A stretch of DNA of 64,000 bases from Mucilaginibacter daejeonensis (GCF_020783335.1 NZ_CP086068.1:682001-746000); one strand, 5' to 3'. Positions 1 through 9,848 are shown, counted from the first letter of the stretch. Notes: generated by a model from the letters alone, not told the origin. Made by a program: numbers and translations.

Positions 1-974
1 TCGCGATCTCGACCTACTTCTCAGTATCATTAGTGTTCTGGTACACTGGTCTGTTGCCTGACATCGCTTCTATCCGTGACCGTGCTACCGGTCTTCGCCG
101 CCGCATTTACTCGATCCTTTCATTCGGTTGGACCGGTTCGGTAAAGACCTGGCAGCGTTTCGAGACCGTGTCACTGATCCTGGCAGGTATCTCAACACCA
201 CTGGTACTTTCAGTACACACTATCGTATCATTTGACTTTGCTACCTCACTGGAGCCAGGATGGCACACCACCATCTTCCCGCCATACTTCGTTGCGGGTG
301 CGATCTTCTCGGGTTTCGCTATGGTACAAACCCTGTTGCTGATCGCCCGTAAGGTATTAGGTTTAGAGAACTACATCACCATGTTCCACATCGAATCAAT
401 GAACAAGATCATCATGTTGACCGGTTCTATCGTGGGTGTGGCCTATATCACTGAGTTCTTCATCGCTTGGTACTCAGGTGTGGAGTACGAGCAATACGCG
501 TTCATCAACCGTTCTACCGGTCCATACTGGTGGGCGTACTGGAGCATGATGACCTGTAACGTGATCACTCCGCAGTTGTTCTGGTTCAAGAAGATCCGCA
601 TCAACATCCCACTTTCATGGGTGCTGTCGATCATCGTGAACATCGGTATGTGGTTCGAGCGTTTCGTGATCATCGTTACCTCACTTCACCGCGACTTTAT
701 CCCGTCAAGCTGGGTGATGTTCTACCCGACCTGGACAGACGTAGGTATCTTCGTTGGATCGATCGGTGTGTTCTTTACCATGTTCTTGTTGTTCATCCGC
801 GTGTTACCTTCAGTGGCTATGGCCGAGGTTAAGTTATTGCTGAAATCATCGAGCGAGCAAGCTAAGAAGAAACTGATAGACGCTGGCCACTTAGAGCCGG
901 AAGCACAGGCAGATTATATTAAAGCATTAGAAAAATACGACAGTGTTGATCTAACTCAATACCAAAAAGCATAA
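1..974 (+). CDS. actC: Alternative complex III subunit ActC (NrfD family), 5' partial
   Basis: NrfD-like integral membrane subunit of alternative complex III, the quinol:electron-acceptor oxidoreductase that replaces bc1 in Bacteroidetes. The frame is open to the left edge, so the N-terminal part is missing; about 323 residues remain. Several long hydrophobic segments alternate with short charged loops, including a [11 protein letters not shown] stretch, which fits the multi-helix quinol-binding subunit. The gene ends in a charged cytoplasmic tail and is followed after 2 nt by actD, so it belongs to the act operon whose actA and actB should lie to the left. The assignment to ActC rather than ActF follows from gene order; actF is found separately downstream. 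Confidence 0.93.
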   Translation, partial: AISTYFSVSLVFWYTGLLPDIASIRDRATGLRRRIYSILSFGWTGSVKTWQRFETVSLILAGISTPLVLSVHTIVSFDFATSLEPGWHTTIFPPYFVAGAIFSGFAMVQTLLLIARKVLGLENYITMFHIESMNKIIMLTGSIVGVAYITEFFIAWYSGVEYEQYAFINRSTGPYWWAYWSMMTCNVITPQLFWFKKIRINIPLSWVLSIIVNIGMWFERFVIIVTSLHRDFIPSSWVMFYPTWTDVGIFVGSIGVFFTMFLLFIRVLPSVAMAEVKLLLKSSSEQAKKKLIDAGHLEPEAQADYIKALEKYDSVDLTQYQKA

Positions 975-976
975 CC

Positions 977-1513
977 ATGAGCAGCACTAAATTTATATTA
1001 GGTTGTTTCGATGATCCCGATGATCTGATGCACGGCATCGATAACTTACAAAAGAACAGTATCCCTATTTACGATGTGTACACTCCAATGCCTATCCACG
1101 GTATCGAGGCTAAGCTTGGCGTAAAAGAGTCACGCCTGGGTTATGCAGCATTTTGCTTCGGCTGCCTGGGTGCAACAGTGATCTTCAGCATCGTGTATTA
1201 CACTTTGGTGCATGACTGGCCGATGAACATCGGTGGTAAGCCGCACTTTGCCATGCCTGACTTTGTTCCATTCACCTTTGAGTGGACCATCCTGTTCACC
1301 GCATTTGGTATGGTGGCCACCTTCTTTGCTGCTACGCACCTGTTCCCGGGCCGTGCGCCAAGGGTAATGGACCTGCGTGCTACTGATGATCGCTTTGTGA
1401 TCGCGGTAGATGCCAAAGGAAACATTCCACATGATGATATAACCCGCCTGCTGAAGGATGCAGGAGCTGTAGAAGTTAAGCACAACGAGAGAAAGTATGT
1501 TAGCTATGAATAA
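977..1513 (+). CDS. actD: Alternative complex III subunit ActD (DUF3341)
   Basis: A 178-residue membrane protein of the DUF3341 family, the ActD subunit of alternative complex III. It begins with a soluble part containing FDDPDDLMHGI, has two hydrophobic hairpin segments (about residues 55-75 and 105-125), and ends in a short soluble tail. In known ACIII structures ActD packs on the membrane core and has no cofactor. It starts 2 nt after actC, and its 3' end overlaps the start of actE, so translation is probably coupled. Length and position match the family. Confidence 0.92.
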   Translation: MSSTKFILGCFDDPDDLMHGIDNLQKNSIPIYDVYTPMPIHGIEAKLGVKESRLGYAAFCFGCLGATVIFSIVYYTLVHDWPMNIGGKPHFAMPDFVPFTFEWTILFTAFGMVATFFAATHLFPGRAPRVMDLRATDDRFVIAVDAKGNIPHDDITRLLKDAGAVEVKHNERKYVSYE

Positions 1514-2081
1514 GATCAAGATATTCGGTGCCACCATGATCGCTATCGCTGCTACAGTGGTAGTGTCATCGTGCCATGATAAACAAAGCACCGGCTGGCA
1601 GTATGCGCCTAACATGTATGAGCATATCGCCTACGATCCCGACCAAAAGAACCCTAATTTCAAGGATGGTAAAACAGCACAGGTACCTCCGGCAGGTAGC
1701 ATACCACTGGGCTTTACCCGCTTTGATTATCCGAACACACGTGCCGGTTACGATCAGGCAAGTGCTGAGGTAAAAAGTATACTGGCTCAAACCCAGCAGA
1801 ACTACGCCGAAGGAAAGAAACTGTACGAATCATATTGCTCACCATGCCACGGTATGACAGGGCAGGGTGATGGTGAAGTGACCAAACATGGTTATCCGCC
1901 GCCGCCATCGTACTCACAAGGTCAGTCATCACGTGGTGGCGCCATGAAAGACCTTACCGACGGTAAAATATATCATACCATCACTTACGGTGTGAACGCC
2001 ATGGGTTCATATGCATCGCAGCTGGCACCCGAGGAGCGCTGGAAAGTGATCATGTATGTACATCATTTGCAAACCTTATAA
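1506..2081 (+). CDS. actE: Alternative complex III cytochrome c subunit ActE (lipoprotein)
   Basis: Mono-haem cytochrome c of alternative complex III. The N-terminus is a lipoprotein signal with a lipobox ending VVVSSC at about residue 23, so the protein is probably anchored on the periplasmic face. One CxxCH haem site (CSPCHG) lies at about residue 115, with later methionines such as NAMGSY as candidate axial ligands. It would pass electrons from the complex towards the oxidase. The ATG at 1506 is chosen over one at 1497 because it gives a standard signal peptide; both overlap the end of actD. Confidence 0.92.
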   Translation: MNKIKIFGATMIAIAATVVVSSCHDKQSTGWQYAPNMYEHIAYDPDQKNPNFKDGKTAQVPPAGSIPLGFTRFDYPNTRAGYDQASAEVKSILAQTQQNYAEGKKLYESYCSPCHGMTGQGDGEVTKHGYPPPPSYSQGQSSRGGAMKDLTDGKIYHTITYGVNAMGSYASQLAPEERWKVIMYVHHLQTL

Positions 2082-2094
2082 TATTATAGCTTAA

Positions 2095-3366
2095 ATGGCC
2101 TCTCATCAACATAGTTTTAACGAACGATTTGAATTTGCCGGTAAAGCCAAAACACTGAGCCTTGCAGGCATAGTGATCGGCGTGATCGGCATCTTATACG
2201 GCTTCCTGGTTGACCACTCGGAGCTACACGCCGTGCGCACGTTTTCGAACCTGCTGCTAATGAGCTACTATTTTGTAGGCATTTGCGTTGCTGGTGTATT
2301 CTTTTTAGCGTACCAGTACATGGCGCAAGCCGGCTGGTCAGTAGTATTGCTACGTATACCACAAGCTTTTGCTAAGGTATTAGTATATGCCGTGATCATC
2401 TTATTAGTGATCGTAGGTGCAGGTCTGTTCCTGACACATCCTGAGCACCATGAAGGTCATGAAGTGATGTCGCCTTACCTTTACTCACACTGGGCCACTG
2501 ATGGCCTGGCTAAAGAGGGTAGCCCTATTTATGACGCGATCATCGCTGGTAAATCTGCGTTCTTAAACAAACCTTTCTTTTACGGTTCATTGATCGTGAT
2601 GCTGGGCTTGTATACTTGGTTCGGTATGTTACTGGTTAGATACTCTAATAATGAGGACGAGATCGGTGGTATGTTCAACTACAACAAAGCCTTTAAAATG
2701 TCGGCCATATTCCTGGTGATCTTTGGCTTTACCTTCCCGATCTACGCGTTCGGTACCATCATGTCATTAGAGGCACACTGGTTCTCTACCATGTTCGGTT
2801 GGTACAACTTGGCCGCTGTTCACGTAAGTGGATTAGCAGTGATCGCTGTTGTATTGATCTTATTGAAAAAGAACGGTTACTTCTCATGGGTTAACGAAAG
2901 CCACCTGCAGGATCTTGGTAAATTGATCTTCGGTTTCTCGATATTCTGGACCTACGTTTGGTTCGCACAGTTCTTCCTTACCTGGTATGCCAACATGCCT
3001 GAGGAAAGTGTGTACTTCTACAAACGTTGGGAGCCTGAATACAAATGGTGGTTCTGGTTGAACATCGTGTTGAACTTTGTTGCGCCTTTATTCCTCCTGA
3101 TGATGAACGACAACAAACGTTCGATGAACCGTATGCTGTTAGCTTGTATCGTGATCATCATCGGTCACTGGTTAGATTATTACCTGATGATCATGCCTGG
3201 CACCATGGAGTCACACCGTGAGTTCGGTATCACCGAGTTGTTCACATTCATAGGATTTGCAGGTCTGTTCACCTTCTTGATGCTGAGCGCGTTGAGCAAG
3301 TTCGAGTCGCTTATTCCTAAAAAGCACCCGTTCCTGGACGAAAGCCTTCATCACCACTTATATTAA
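2095..3366 (+). CDS. actF: Alternative complex III subunit ActF (NrfD-like)
   Basis: Second NrfD-like membrane subunit of alternative complex III, 423 residues with about ten hydrophobic segments. Visible features include a periplasmic His-rich loop (THPEHHEGHE) and a tail ending in DESLHHHLY. Together with ActC it forms the membrane core of the quinol oxidase complex. It begins 13 nt after actE and closes the act operon; the oxidase genes start 47 nt downstream behind their own possible -7 box. Order and length match Bacteroidetes act operons. Confidence 0.92.
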   Translation: MASHQHSFNERFEFAGKAKTLSLAGIVIGVIGILYGFLVDHSELHAVRTFSNLLLMSYYFVGICVAGVFFLAYQYMAQAGWSVVLLRIPQAFAKVLVYAVIILLVIVGAGLFLTHPEHHEGHEVMSPYLYSHWATDGLAKEGSPIYDAIIAGKSAFLNKPFFYGSLIVMLGLYTWFGMLLVRYSNNEDEIGGMFNYNKAFKMSAIFLVIFGFTFPIYAFGTIMSLEAHWFSTMFGWYNLAAVHVSGLAVIAVVLILLKKNGYFSWVNESHLQDLGKLIFGFSIFWTYVWFAQFFLTWYANMPEESVYFYKRWEPEYKWWFWLNIVLNFVAPLFLLMMNDNKRSMNRMLLACIVIIIGHWLDYYLMIMPGTMESHREFGITELFTFIGFAGLFTFLMLSALSKFESLIPKKHPFLDESLHHHLY

Positions 3367-3371
3367 TTTGC

Positions 3372-3379
3372 TAACTTTG
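3372..3379 (+). promoter_or_regulatory. Possible -7 box (TAACTTTG) upstream of oxidase subunit II
   Basis: TAACTTTG matches the Bacteroidetes -7 consensus TAnnTTTG and lies about 35 nt before the ctaC start codon. No convincing -33 TTG is at the usual distance, and read-through from the act operon is equally possible. It may give the oxidase genes some independent transcription. Confidence 0.35.
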
Positions 3380-3413
3380 TAATTCTATATAGAATACCAA
3401 ATCACAGATACAA

Positions 3414-4619
3414 ATGGCATTCAAACATCTGATAAATCTAAAAAAATCATTCTCGCTGATGGCTGCGTTGATGTTACTGGGTACTGACCTGGTGATGGCG
3501 CAAGCGGCCGAAGGCTCAAATGCTACAGCTACTGCTGCGAAGGCACCTGCCACCGGTATGTGGGAAACTGTAGGTTACTACACTCTGATATTTGTGATCG
3601 TATGCTTTGCAGTTGCGATGGTAGGCAAGATCTTAAAGGTTTATGACCTTACCCTGCAAATGCAAGGAAAGAAAGGTGTGAACTGGAACAACGTGATGGC
3701 TACTGGCTTCATCCTGTTCCTGGTTGCCGGTATCGTTGGTGTTTGGTATTCATTTGATGTGCACGGTAGCATGATCTTAGGTCCGGCGGTGTCGGTACAC
3801 GGTAAAACGTTGGATACCATGTTCTGGATCACTTTCGGTATCACCTTCGTGGTGTTCCTGCTTACCCAGATCCTGTTGTTCGGCTTTGTGTTCAAATACA
3901 AAGGTTCTGACAAGCGTAAAGCTTACTACTACCCACACAATAATACTATCGAGAAGATATGGACCGTTGCTCCAGCGATAGTTCTGACCATCTTGGTAGT
4001 GTTCGGTTTCCTGACCTGGCGTAAGATCACCAACACGGTGGACGCTAAAGGCGAAGTTGCTTCGTTAAATATAGATGTGACCGGTCACCAATTCGCTTGG
4101 GAGCTGCGTTACCCTGGAAAAGACGGAAAATTGGGTAAAAAGAACTACAAACTGATCAGCGGTACCAACAAATTAGGCATTAGCTATGATGATAAGAACA
4201 GCTTTGATGACCTGCAGGCAGATACATTGGTCATCCCGGTGAATAAATCGGTTAGATTAAATATCATCGCTCAGGACGTCATCCATAGCGTTTACATGCC
4301 TAACTTCCGTGTGCAGATCAACGCGGTACCAGGTTTACCAACTTACTTCAAGTTCACGCCTACCAAAACTACTGCCGAAATGCGTAATGAGACCGGTCAG
4401 GCTGATTTCAACTATCACCTGTATTGCAACAAGATATGCGGTGGTAGCCACTACAACATGCAAAAGGTGGTGCTGGTAGTTAGCGCTTCTGAATACCAGG
4501 ATTGGCTGACCCACCAAAAACCTTACCTGACCGACGGGCTTAAAAAGGAGCTGAAGTTAGCTGAGAGCCCTCTTTACAAGCAAACCGTTCTTCAAAACAG
4601 ATTAGCGTCTATTAACTAA
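3414..4619 (+). CDS. ctaC: Cytochrome c oxidase subunit II
   Basis: CuA-bearing subunit II of a caa3-like haem-copper oxidase, 401 residues. A Sec signal (cleavage near VMAQA) and further transmembrane helices precede a cupredoxin domain. CuA ligands are visible in CNKICGGSHYNM (two Cys, His, Met), with the upstream His in DVIHSVYMPNFR. No C-terminal haem c domain follows, so electrons must come from a separate cytochrome such as ActE. The charged insert around residues 225-270 is typical of Bacteroidetes homologues. Subunit I follows 14 nt downstream. Confidence 0.95.
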   Translation: MAFKHLINLKKSFSLMAALMLLGTDLVMAQAAEGSNATATAAKAPATGMWETVGYYTLIFVIVCFAVAMVGKILKVYDLTLQMQGKKGVNWNNVMATGFILFLVAGIVGVWYSFDVHGSMILGPAVSVHGKTLDTMFWITFGITFVVFLLTQILLFGFVFKYKGSDKRKAYYYPHNNTIEKIWTVAPAIVLTILVVFGFLTWRKITNTVDAKGEVASLNIDVTGHQFAWELRYPGKDGKLGKKNYKLISGTNKLGISYDDKNSFDDLQADTLVIPVNKSVRLNIIAQDVIHSVYMPNFRVQINAVPGLPTYFKFTPTKTTAEMRNETGQADFNYHLYCNKICGGSHYNMQKVVLVVSASEYQDWLTHQKPYLTDGLKKELKLAESPLYKQTVLQNRLASIN

Positions 4620-4633
4620 TTAATATAACGATC

Positions 4634-6511
4634 ATGTCAACATTAGCAGTTCACGATCACGGCCATCACGATCACGAACACCACCATAACGAAACTTTCT
4701 GGACGAAGTACATCTTCAGCCAGGATCACAAAATGATCGCCCGCCAGTTCCTGATCACTGGTATCATCATGGCAGTTATCGCCATGATCCTTTCGATCTT
4801 GTTCCGTATCCAGCTTGCATACCCTGATAAAGCATTTCCTTTACTGGAAACCTTATTAGGCCGTTTTGCACCGGGCGGTAGGTTAGATACTAACTTTTAC
4901 CTGTCATTGGTGACCATACACGGTACCATCATGGTGTTCTTTGTGTTAACAGCTGGTTTGAGCGGTACCTTCAGTAACTTATTGATCCCTTATCAACTGG
5001 GTGCACGTGATATGGCTTCGCCATTCATGAACATGCTTTCATACTGGATGTTCTTTGTGGCCAGTGTGATCATGTTAGCTTCTTTCTTTATCGAGAAAGG
5101 CCCTGCTGGTCCGGGTTGGACCATTTACCCGCCGTTATCAGCTTTGCCTAAAGCGATGCCAGGTTCAGGTTTGGGTATGACCATGTGGCTGATCAGCATG
5201 ACCATCTTTGTAGCGTCACAGTTACTGGGCGGTATCAACTACATCAGTACTATTCTTAACATGCGTACTAAAGGTATGGACCTTTGGAAAATGCCTTTGA
5301 CCATCTGGGCTTTCTTCCTGACCGCTATCCTGGGAGTATTAGCATTCCCGGTACTGGTAGCTGGTGTGGTATTATTGATATTTGACCGTAGCTTCGGTAC
5401 CAGCTTCTACCTGTCTGAGATCGTTGTACAAAATCAGGTAATGCCTTTCGAAGGTGGTAGCCCGATCCTGTTCCAACACTTGTTCTGGTTCCTGGGTCAC
5501 CCAGAGGTTTACATCGTGATCATGCCTGCTTTGGGTATATCATCAGAGGTTATCGCTACCAATGCACGTAAGCCTATCTTCGGTTACCATGCAATGGTTT
5601 ACTCTCTTATCGGTATCACTGTATTATCGTTCATCGTATGGGGTCACCACATGTTCGTTACGGGTATGAACCCGTTCCTGGGCGGTGTGTTCATGATCAC
5701 TACACTGATCATTGCGGTACCTTCGGCAGTAAAAACCTTCAACTACTTAGCAACACTTTGGAGAGGTAACATCCAATTCACGCCGGCTATGTTGTTCGCT
5801 ATCGGCCTGGTATCGTTCTTCATCTCGGGTGGTATCACTGGTATCTTCCTGGGTAACGCTGCACTGGATATCAACCTGCACGATACTTACTTCGTGGTAG
5901 CTCACTTCCACCTGGTAATGGGTTCGGCCGCTATATTTGGTATGTTGGCCGGTGTTTATCACTGGTTCCCTAAAATGTTCGGCCGTATGATGGACGCTAA
6001 ATTAGGTTACCTGCACTTCTGGATGACATTCATCGGTGCTTACCTGGTGTTCTTCCCAATGCACTTCATGGGTCTTGACGGTGTACCTCGTCGTTACTAC
6101 TCTTTCACTGAGATCGAGTCGTTAAAACAATGGGTTTCAGTTAACACCTTCGTGACCTGGGCCGCTATCATCACCGCATTTGCTCAAGTAGCTTTCCTGT
6201 GGAACTTCTTTGGCTCTATCTTCTGGGGCAAAAAAGCTACCGAGAACCCATGGAACTCTAATACATTGGAGTGGACCACACCAGTTGAGCATATCCACGG
6301 TAACTGGCCAGGTGAGATCCCTACCGTATACCGTTGGCCGTATGATTACAGTAAGCCAGGTCATGACGAGGATTTCATCCCGCAGACCGTGCCTTTCTCT
6401 CAAACATTAAGCTCTAACTTACCGCACGACTTTGAAGACAATCCGGTACTGTTAGAAAGCCATAAAGAATGGGTAAATACCCAGCATTCTAACCAGGAAG
6501 AGGTTAAATAA
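4634..6511 (+). CDS. ctaD: Cytochrome c oxidase subunit I
   Basis: Catalytic haem-copper subunit, 625 residues and twelve or more membrane helices. The active-site signature WFLGHPEVYIVIMP contains the CuB His and the Tyr of the His-Tyr crosslink; HDTYFVVAHFHLVMG carries the haem a3 and haem a ligands, and GHHMF the other CuB histidines. The first 18 residues are unusually His-rich (eight His between residues 7 and 18). The C-terminal extension after about residue 540 is soluble. It is followed by a strong terminator, so ctaC-ctaD form a transcription unit separated from the haem A genes. Confidence 0.97.
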   Translation: MSTLAVHDHGHHDHEHHHNETFWTKYIFSQDHKMIARQFLITGIIMAVIAMILSILFRIQLAYPDKAFPLLETLLGRFAPGGRLDTNFYLSLVTIHGTIMVFFVLTAGLSGTFSNLLIPYQLGARDMASPFMNMLSYWMFFVASVIMLASFFIEKGPAGPGWTIYPPLSALPKAMPGSGLGMTMWLISMTIFVASQLLGGINYISTILNMRTKGMDLWKMPLTIWAFFLTAILGVLAFPVLVAGVVLLIFDRSFGTSFYLSEIVVQNQVMPFEGGSPILFQHLFWFLGHPEVYIVIMPALGISSEVIATNARKPIFGYHAMVYSLIGITVLSFIVWGHHMFVTGMNPFLGGVFMITTLIIAVPSAVKTFNYLATLWRGNIQFTPAMLFAIGLVSFFISGGITGIFLGNAALDINLHDTYFVVAHFHLVMGSAAIFGMLAGVYHWFPKMFGRMMDAKLGYLHFWMTFIGAYLVFFPMHFMGLDGVPRRYYSFTEIESLKQWVSVNTFVTWAAIITAFAQVAFLWNFFGSIFWGKKATENPWNSNTLEWTTPVEHIHGNWPGEIPTVYRWPYDYSKPGHDEDFIPQTVPFSQTLSSNLPHDFEDNPVLLESHKEWVNTQHSNQEEVK

Positions 6512-6536
6512 TCGACCTTTCTTGGCTGATGATACA

Positions 6537-6582
6537 GGGTATCTGTTCCGGAAGGTCATTCCTAAAACAGATACCCTTTTTT
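6537..6582 (+). terminator. Rho-independent terminator after ctaD
   Basis: An 11-bp perfect stem (GGGTATCTGTT with AACAGATACCC) followed by six T residues, 25 nt after the ctaD stop. It ends the act/cta transcript before the haem A synthesis genes. Confidence 0.85.
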
Positions 6583-6592
6583 AGTATAATAC

Positions 6593-7654
6593 ATGAGTGT
6601 AGCAACGAATAGAACAAGATTTAAACGAAACAGCCTTATTACGATCGTTTTGCTTTTTGTTGTGATACTTGCCGGTGGTGTTGTACGCAGTTCAGGTTCG
6701 GGGATGGGATGCCCGGATTGGCCTAAGTGTTTTGGCCGCTACATTCCGCCTACCGATGTTAGCGAACTACCTGCCGACTACAAAAAGACCTATGTGGCCA
6801 AAAGGGCTGCAAAAAATCAACGTTTTGCCAAAACCCTCGACCTGTTCGGTTATAACGACCTGGCCGACCGTATCAGGCAAGACCGCTCCATATTGATCCC
6901 GGAAGAGTTCAATGCGGCCCGTACCTGGACCGAATATGTTAACCGCCTTGTGGGAGCCGCCTCAGGTATATTTCTGCTCTTAACAGCGATATATTCATTC
7001 AGCTATCGAAGTGAAAATGTTTGGATCCCGGTATTGAGCGTATTCAATTTGGTGCTGGTCGTATTCCAAGCCTGGTTAGGTTCGATCGTTGTATCGACCA
7101 ATCTGGTAGATTGGATAGTGACCGTACACATGCTGATCGCATTGATGATCCTGGCCATATCTATTTACGGTTACCATTTGGCTAAGGTACATAACATGCC
7201 AAAGATACAGACCAAGCCAGTGATCAAGATCATTGCTGTTGTGGCTATCCTGCTTACAGTGATCCAGATCACCTTAGGTACAGAGGTGCGTGAACGCGTT
7301 GACGCTGTGGCCGATCACTTTCAAGGAAGTTACCGTAGCCAGTGGGTGGCCAAAGTAGGAGAGATGTTCAACAGCCACCGTGACCTGGCTTTGTTAGTAG
7401 TAGCGATCAATGTCGCCTTGTACGCGTTGTTGCGTCGTACGTTCAGTCGGCATTCCATGCAGCAGCAGTTCATGAGCTTTGTGTTCCTGATGATCGTGTT
7501 GCAAGTGGGGGTGGGTATCGCGTTATCATATGCTGCATTACCTCCGGTTGCTCAGGCATCGCACATTGTGCTGGCCAGTTTGATATTTGGTGCGCAATTC
7601 TATTTACTGCTTAATTTTACCCGATCAGCTAAGTATACGGAGGTGAGGAGATGA
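6593..7654 (+). CDS. ctaA: Haem A synthase (COX15/CtaA family)
   Basis: Oxidises the C8 methyl of haem O to give haem A for the oxidase encoded alongside. The 353-residue membrane protein starts with a helix and the family loop GGVVRSSGSGMGCPDWPKC, which carries the two loop cysteines; later helices contain conserved histidines at NSHRDLAL and QASHIV. Length and the two-fold arrangement of helices match the type-1 family. The stop overlaps the ATG of ctaB by 4 nt (ATGA), so the two are translationally coupled. Confidence 0.93.
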   Translation: MSVATNRTRFKRNSLITIVLLFVVILAGGVVRSSGSGMGCPDWPKCFGRYIPPTDVSELPADYKKTYVAKRAAKNQRFAKTLDLFGYNDLADRIRQDRSILIPEEFNAARTWTEYVNRLVGAASGIFLLLTAIYSFSYRSENVWIPVLSVFNLVLVVFQAWLGSIVVSTNLVDWIVTVHMLIALMILAISIYGYHLAKVHNMPKIQTKPVIKIIAVVAILLTVIQITLGTEVRERVDAVADHFQGSYRSQWVAKVGEMFNSHRDLALLVVAINVALYALLRRTFSRHSMQQQFMSFVFLMIVLQVGVGIALSYAALPPVAQASHIVLASLIFGAQFYLLLNFTRSAKYTEVRR

Positions 7655-8505
7655 TGAAGGATCTGATCAAATTAGTAAAGCTCAGGCTTACGTTCCTGGT
7701 CGTTTTTTCGGCATCGATCACTTTCTTGATCGGTAGCCGTTTGGGCGGTCATATCGATTGGATCAATTGGGCCAAGCTGATCGTTGGTGGCTTCTTGATC
7801 ACCGGTGCAGCCAATGGCTTCAACGAGATCATTGAAAAGGATCTGGATCGGCTAATGACCCGTACCGCTGATCGTCCGCTGCCATCAGGCAGAATGAACA
7901 ACGGCCAGGCATTAGTGCTAAGCGTATTGATGGGTATATTTGGTACTTATCTGTTAGGTAGCCTTAACTTGCTTACAGGGTTCTTATCGGTGTTCGCGAT
8001 CATCTTGTATGCGTTCGTTTATACGCCGTTAAAGCAACGGTCACCTATATCGGTGTTCGTGGGCGCTATACCTGGTGCATTGCCACCCCTTATCGGTTAT
8101 GTGGCTGCTCACCCGCAGATCGATCGTATAGCGATCATTGTGTTCGGGATACAGTTCATGTGGCAGTTCGTTCACTTTTGGGCCATTGCCTGGGTGCTGG
8201 ATGACGATTATAAGCTGGCCGGTTTCAGGCTTTTACCTACGGGCAAGCGTGACCGGGCAAGTGCCATTATAACCTTTGTATTTGCCGTGGCGTTGGTACC
8301 TGTAAGCGTGTTGCCAACTTATTATGCATACGGCGGTTATTTTGTAGGTGGCATATCGTTGGTATGCAGCCTTATATTTTTGTATCAGTCATTTGTACTG
8401 ATGCGCACATTGGAGATCAAAGATGCCCGTAAACTGATGTTCGGCTCGTTCATTTATCTCCCAGTGGTACAATTAATGTTTTTGTTCGATCTTATAGTGA
8501 AGTAG
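7651..8505 (+). CDS. ctaB: Protohaem IX farnesyltransferase (haem O synthase)
   Basis: UbiA-superfamily prenyltransferase that adds a farnesyl group to protohaem to form haem O, the substrate of the preceding enzyme. The 284-residue protein has about eight helices. The first Asp-rich site is present as NEIIEKDLDRLMTRT followed by RPLPSGRM, and the second as LDDDYKLAGFRLLP. It starts inside the ctaA stop codon and is followed after 7 nt by a subunit III gene. Confidence 0.94.
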   Translation: MMKDLIKLVKLRLTFLVVFSASITFLIGSRLGGHIDWINWAKLIVGGFLITGAANGFNEIIEKDLDRLMTRTADRPLPSGRMNNGQALVLSVLMGIFGTYLLGSLNLLTGFLSVFAIILYAFVYTPLKQRSPISVFVGAIPGALPPLIGYVAAHPQIDRIAIIVFGIQFMWQFVHFWAIAWVLDDDYKLAGFRLLPTGKRDRASAIITFVFAVALVPVSVLPTYYAYGGYFVGGISLVCSLIFLYQSFVLMRTLEIKDARKLMFGSFIYLPVVQLMFLFDLIVK

Positions 8506-8512
8506 ATTAAAG

Positions 8513-9097
8513 ATGATGGCTCAGTTTCAGCAAGACAATGGAAAATTAGATCTAACGCCCAAGCGTTTCAACATGTGGCTGATCATATTTTCGTCATTCA
8601 TGTTCTTCGCGGCCCTTACCAGTGGCTTTATCGTATACATTGGCGGTAAAGGGCATGCCTTAAAGTTAACCTTACCTAAGGAGTTCCTGTATAGCACGGT
8701 CATTATCGTGTTGAGCAGTGTGACCATGTTCATGGCTTCGCGCGCAGCTAAGGCGGTCCAGTTCGGTAAACAGCGGACCATGCTATGGGTGACGTTCGGT
8801 TTGGGTTTGGCCTTTTTCGCCATGCAGTTTTATGCCTGGTATGTGTTGGCTTTTCAAATGCACCAATTCTTGGTGAACCCCAATGCATCCATTTCCTTCA
8901 TATACGTATTTTCAGTTATGCACCTTCTACACATTTTGGCGGGGTTGGTGTTAATTATAAATAGCCTGGTGAGCAGCTACCGGAATAAGCCCCAGGTCAT
9001 TAATTTATTCCGGATGGAGATGACCTCGATTTTTTGGCATTTTGTCGATATTATATGGATTTATCTCTACGTTTTTTTACTTTTGAACCAGAATTGA
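8513..9097 (+). CDS. Cytochrome c oxidase subunit III-like protein (first copy)
   Basis: A 194-residue haem-copper oxidase subunit III family protein with five hydrophobic helices and the family ending VMHLLHILAGLVL...FWHFVDIIWIYLYVFL. It is shorter than the second subunit III gene directly downstream. Paired subunit III genes are common in Bacteroidetes oxidase clusters. Which of the two sits in the mature complex cannot be told from sequence. Neighbours on both sides are oxidase genes within 30 nt. Confidence 0.88.
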   Translation: MMAQFQQDNGKLDLTPKRFNMWLIIFSSFMFFAALTSGFIVYIGGKGHALKLTLPKEFLYSTVIIVLSSVTMFMASRAAKAVQFGKQRTMLWVTFGLGLAFFAMQFYAWYVLAFQMHQFLVNPNASISFIYVFSVMHLLHILAGLVLIINSLVSSYRNKPQVINLFRMEMTSIFWHFVDIIWIYLYVFLLLNQN

Positions 9098-9122
9098 TCA
9101 CCCTTTACACTATTAAGTACAA

Positions 9123-9848
9123 ATGAGTACAACTGCGGTTACATCACCTATAGATGAAGTGAAATCAACGCCATGGTCTGGCGGACGCTCTCCGTTCTCG
9201 GTAGAGTATGGCAAAATGATGATGTGGTTCTTCCTGTTATCAGATGCTTTCACCTTCTCGTCGTTACTAATTGCTTACGGCGCGTTACGTTTCAGTTCGA
9301 CCAGCTGGCCGGCTGCTGATAAGATCTTCCAATCAATTCCATTAACGTCGGTAGAACATGGCGCTCCGCTGGTGTTCGTAGGTATCATGACCTTTATCCT
9401 GATCATGAGCTCGGTAACTATGGTACTGGGCGTTGAAGCAGGTCACCGTGGTGCAAAAAAAGAAGTTGCCGGATGGCTGATCGCTACCGTTATAGGTGGT
9501 TTCATGTTCCTGGGTTGCCAGGCATTGGAATGGTCACACCTTTTCCACGAAGGTTTTAACTGGGGTAAGATCCCATCGGCTGAGGAGCTTAAGCACTTCT
9601 TCCCTGAGAATGTTGAGCCATCAGCAGTATACACACAGCAATTCGCTAACCTGTTCTTTACGATCACCGGTTTCCACGGTTTCCACGTATTTAGCGGTGT
9701 TATTATCAATATCGTTATCCTGATCAACGTACTGGCCGGCACTTACGAGCGTCGTGGCAGCTACTTAATGGTTGAGAAGGTTGGCCTGTACTGGCACTTC
9801 GTTGACCTGGTTTGGGTATTCGTATTTACCTTCTTCTACTTAGTATAA
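9123..9848 (+). CDS. ctaE: Cytochrome c oxidase subunit III (second copy)
   Basis: A 241-residue subunit III with about six or seven membrane helices. Family signatures are FFTITGFHGFHVFSG and the terminal YWHFVDLVWVFVFTFFYLV. Subunit III stabilises turnover of subunit I and binds lipids. The Glu in GCQALEWSHLF matches a conserved acidic residue of the family. It is followed 23 nt later by the small subunit IV gene. Confidence 0.92.
   Translation: MSTTAVTSPIDEVKSTPWSGGRSPFSVEYGKMMMWFFLLSDAFTFSSLLIAYGALRFSSTSWPAADKIFQSIPLTSVEHGAPLVFVGIMTFILIMSSVTMVLGVEAGHRGAKKEVAGWLIATVIGGFMFLGCQALEWSHLFHEGFNWGKIPSAEELKHFFPENVEPSAVYTQQFANLFFTITGFHGFHVFSGVIINIVILINVLAGTYERRGSYLMVEKVGLYWHFVDLVWVFVFTFFYLV

Noticed and set aside
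1130..1615. 161-codon minus-strand frame across actD/actE
   Set aside because: Antisense shadow of two recognised respiratory genes.
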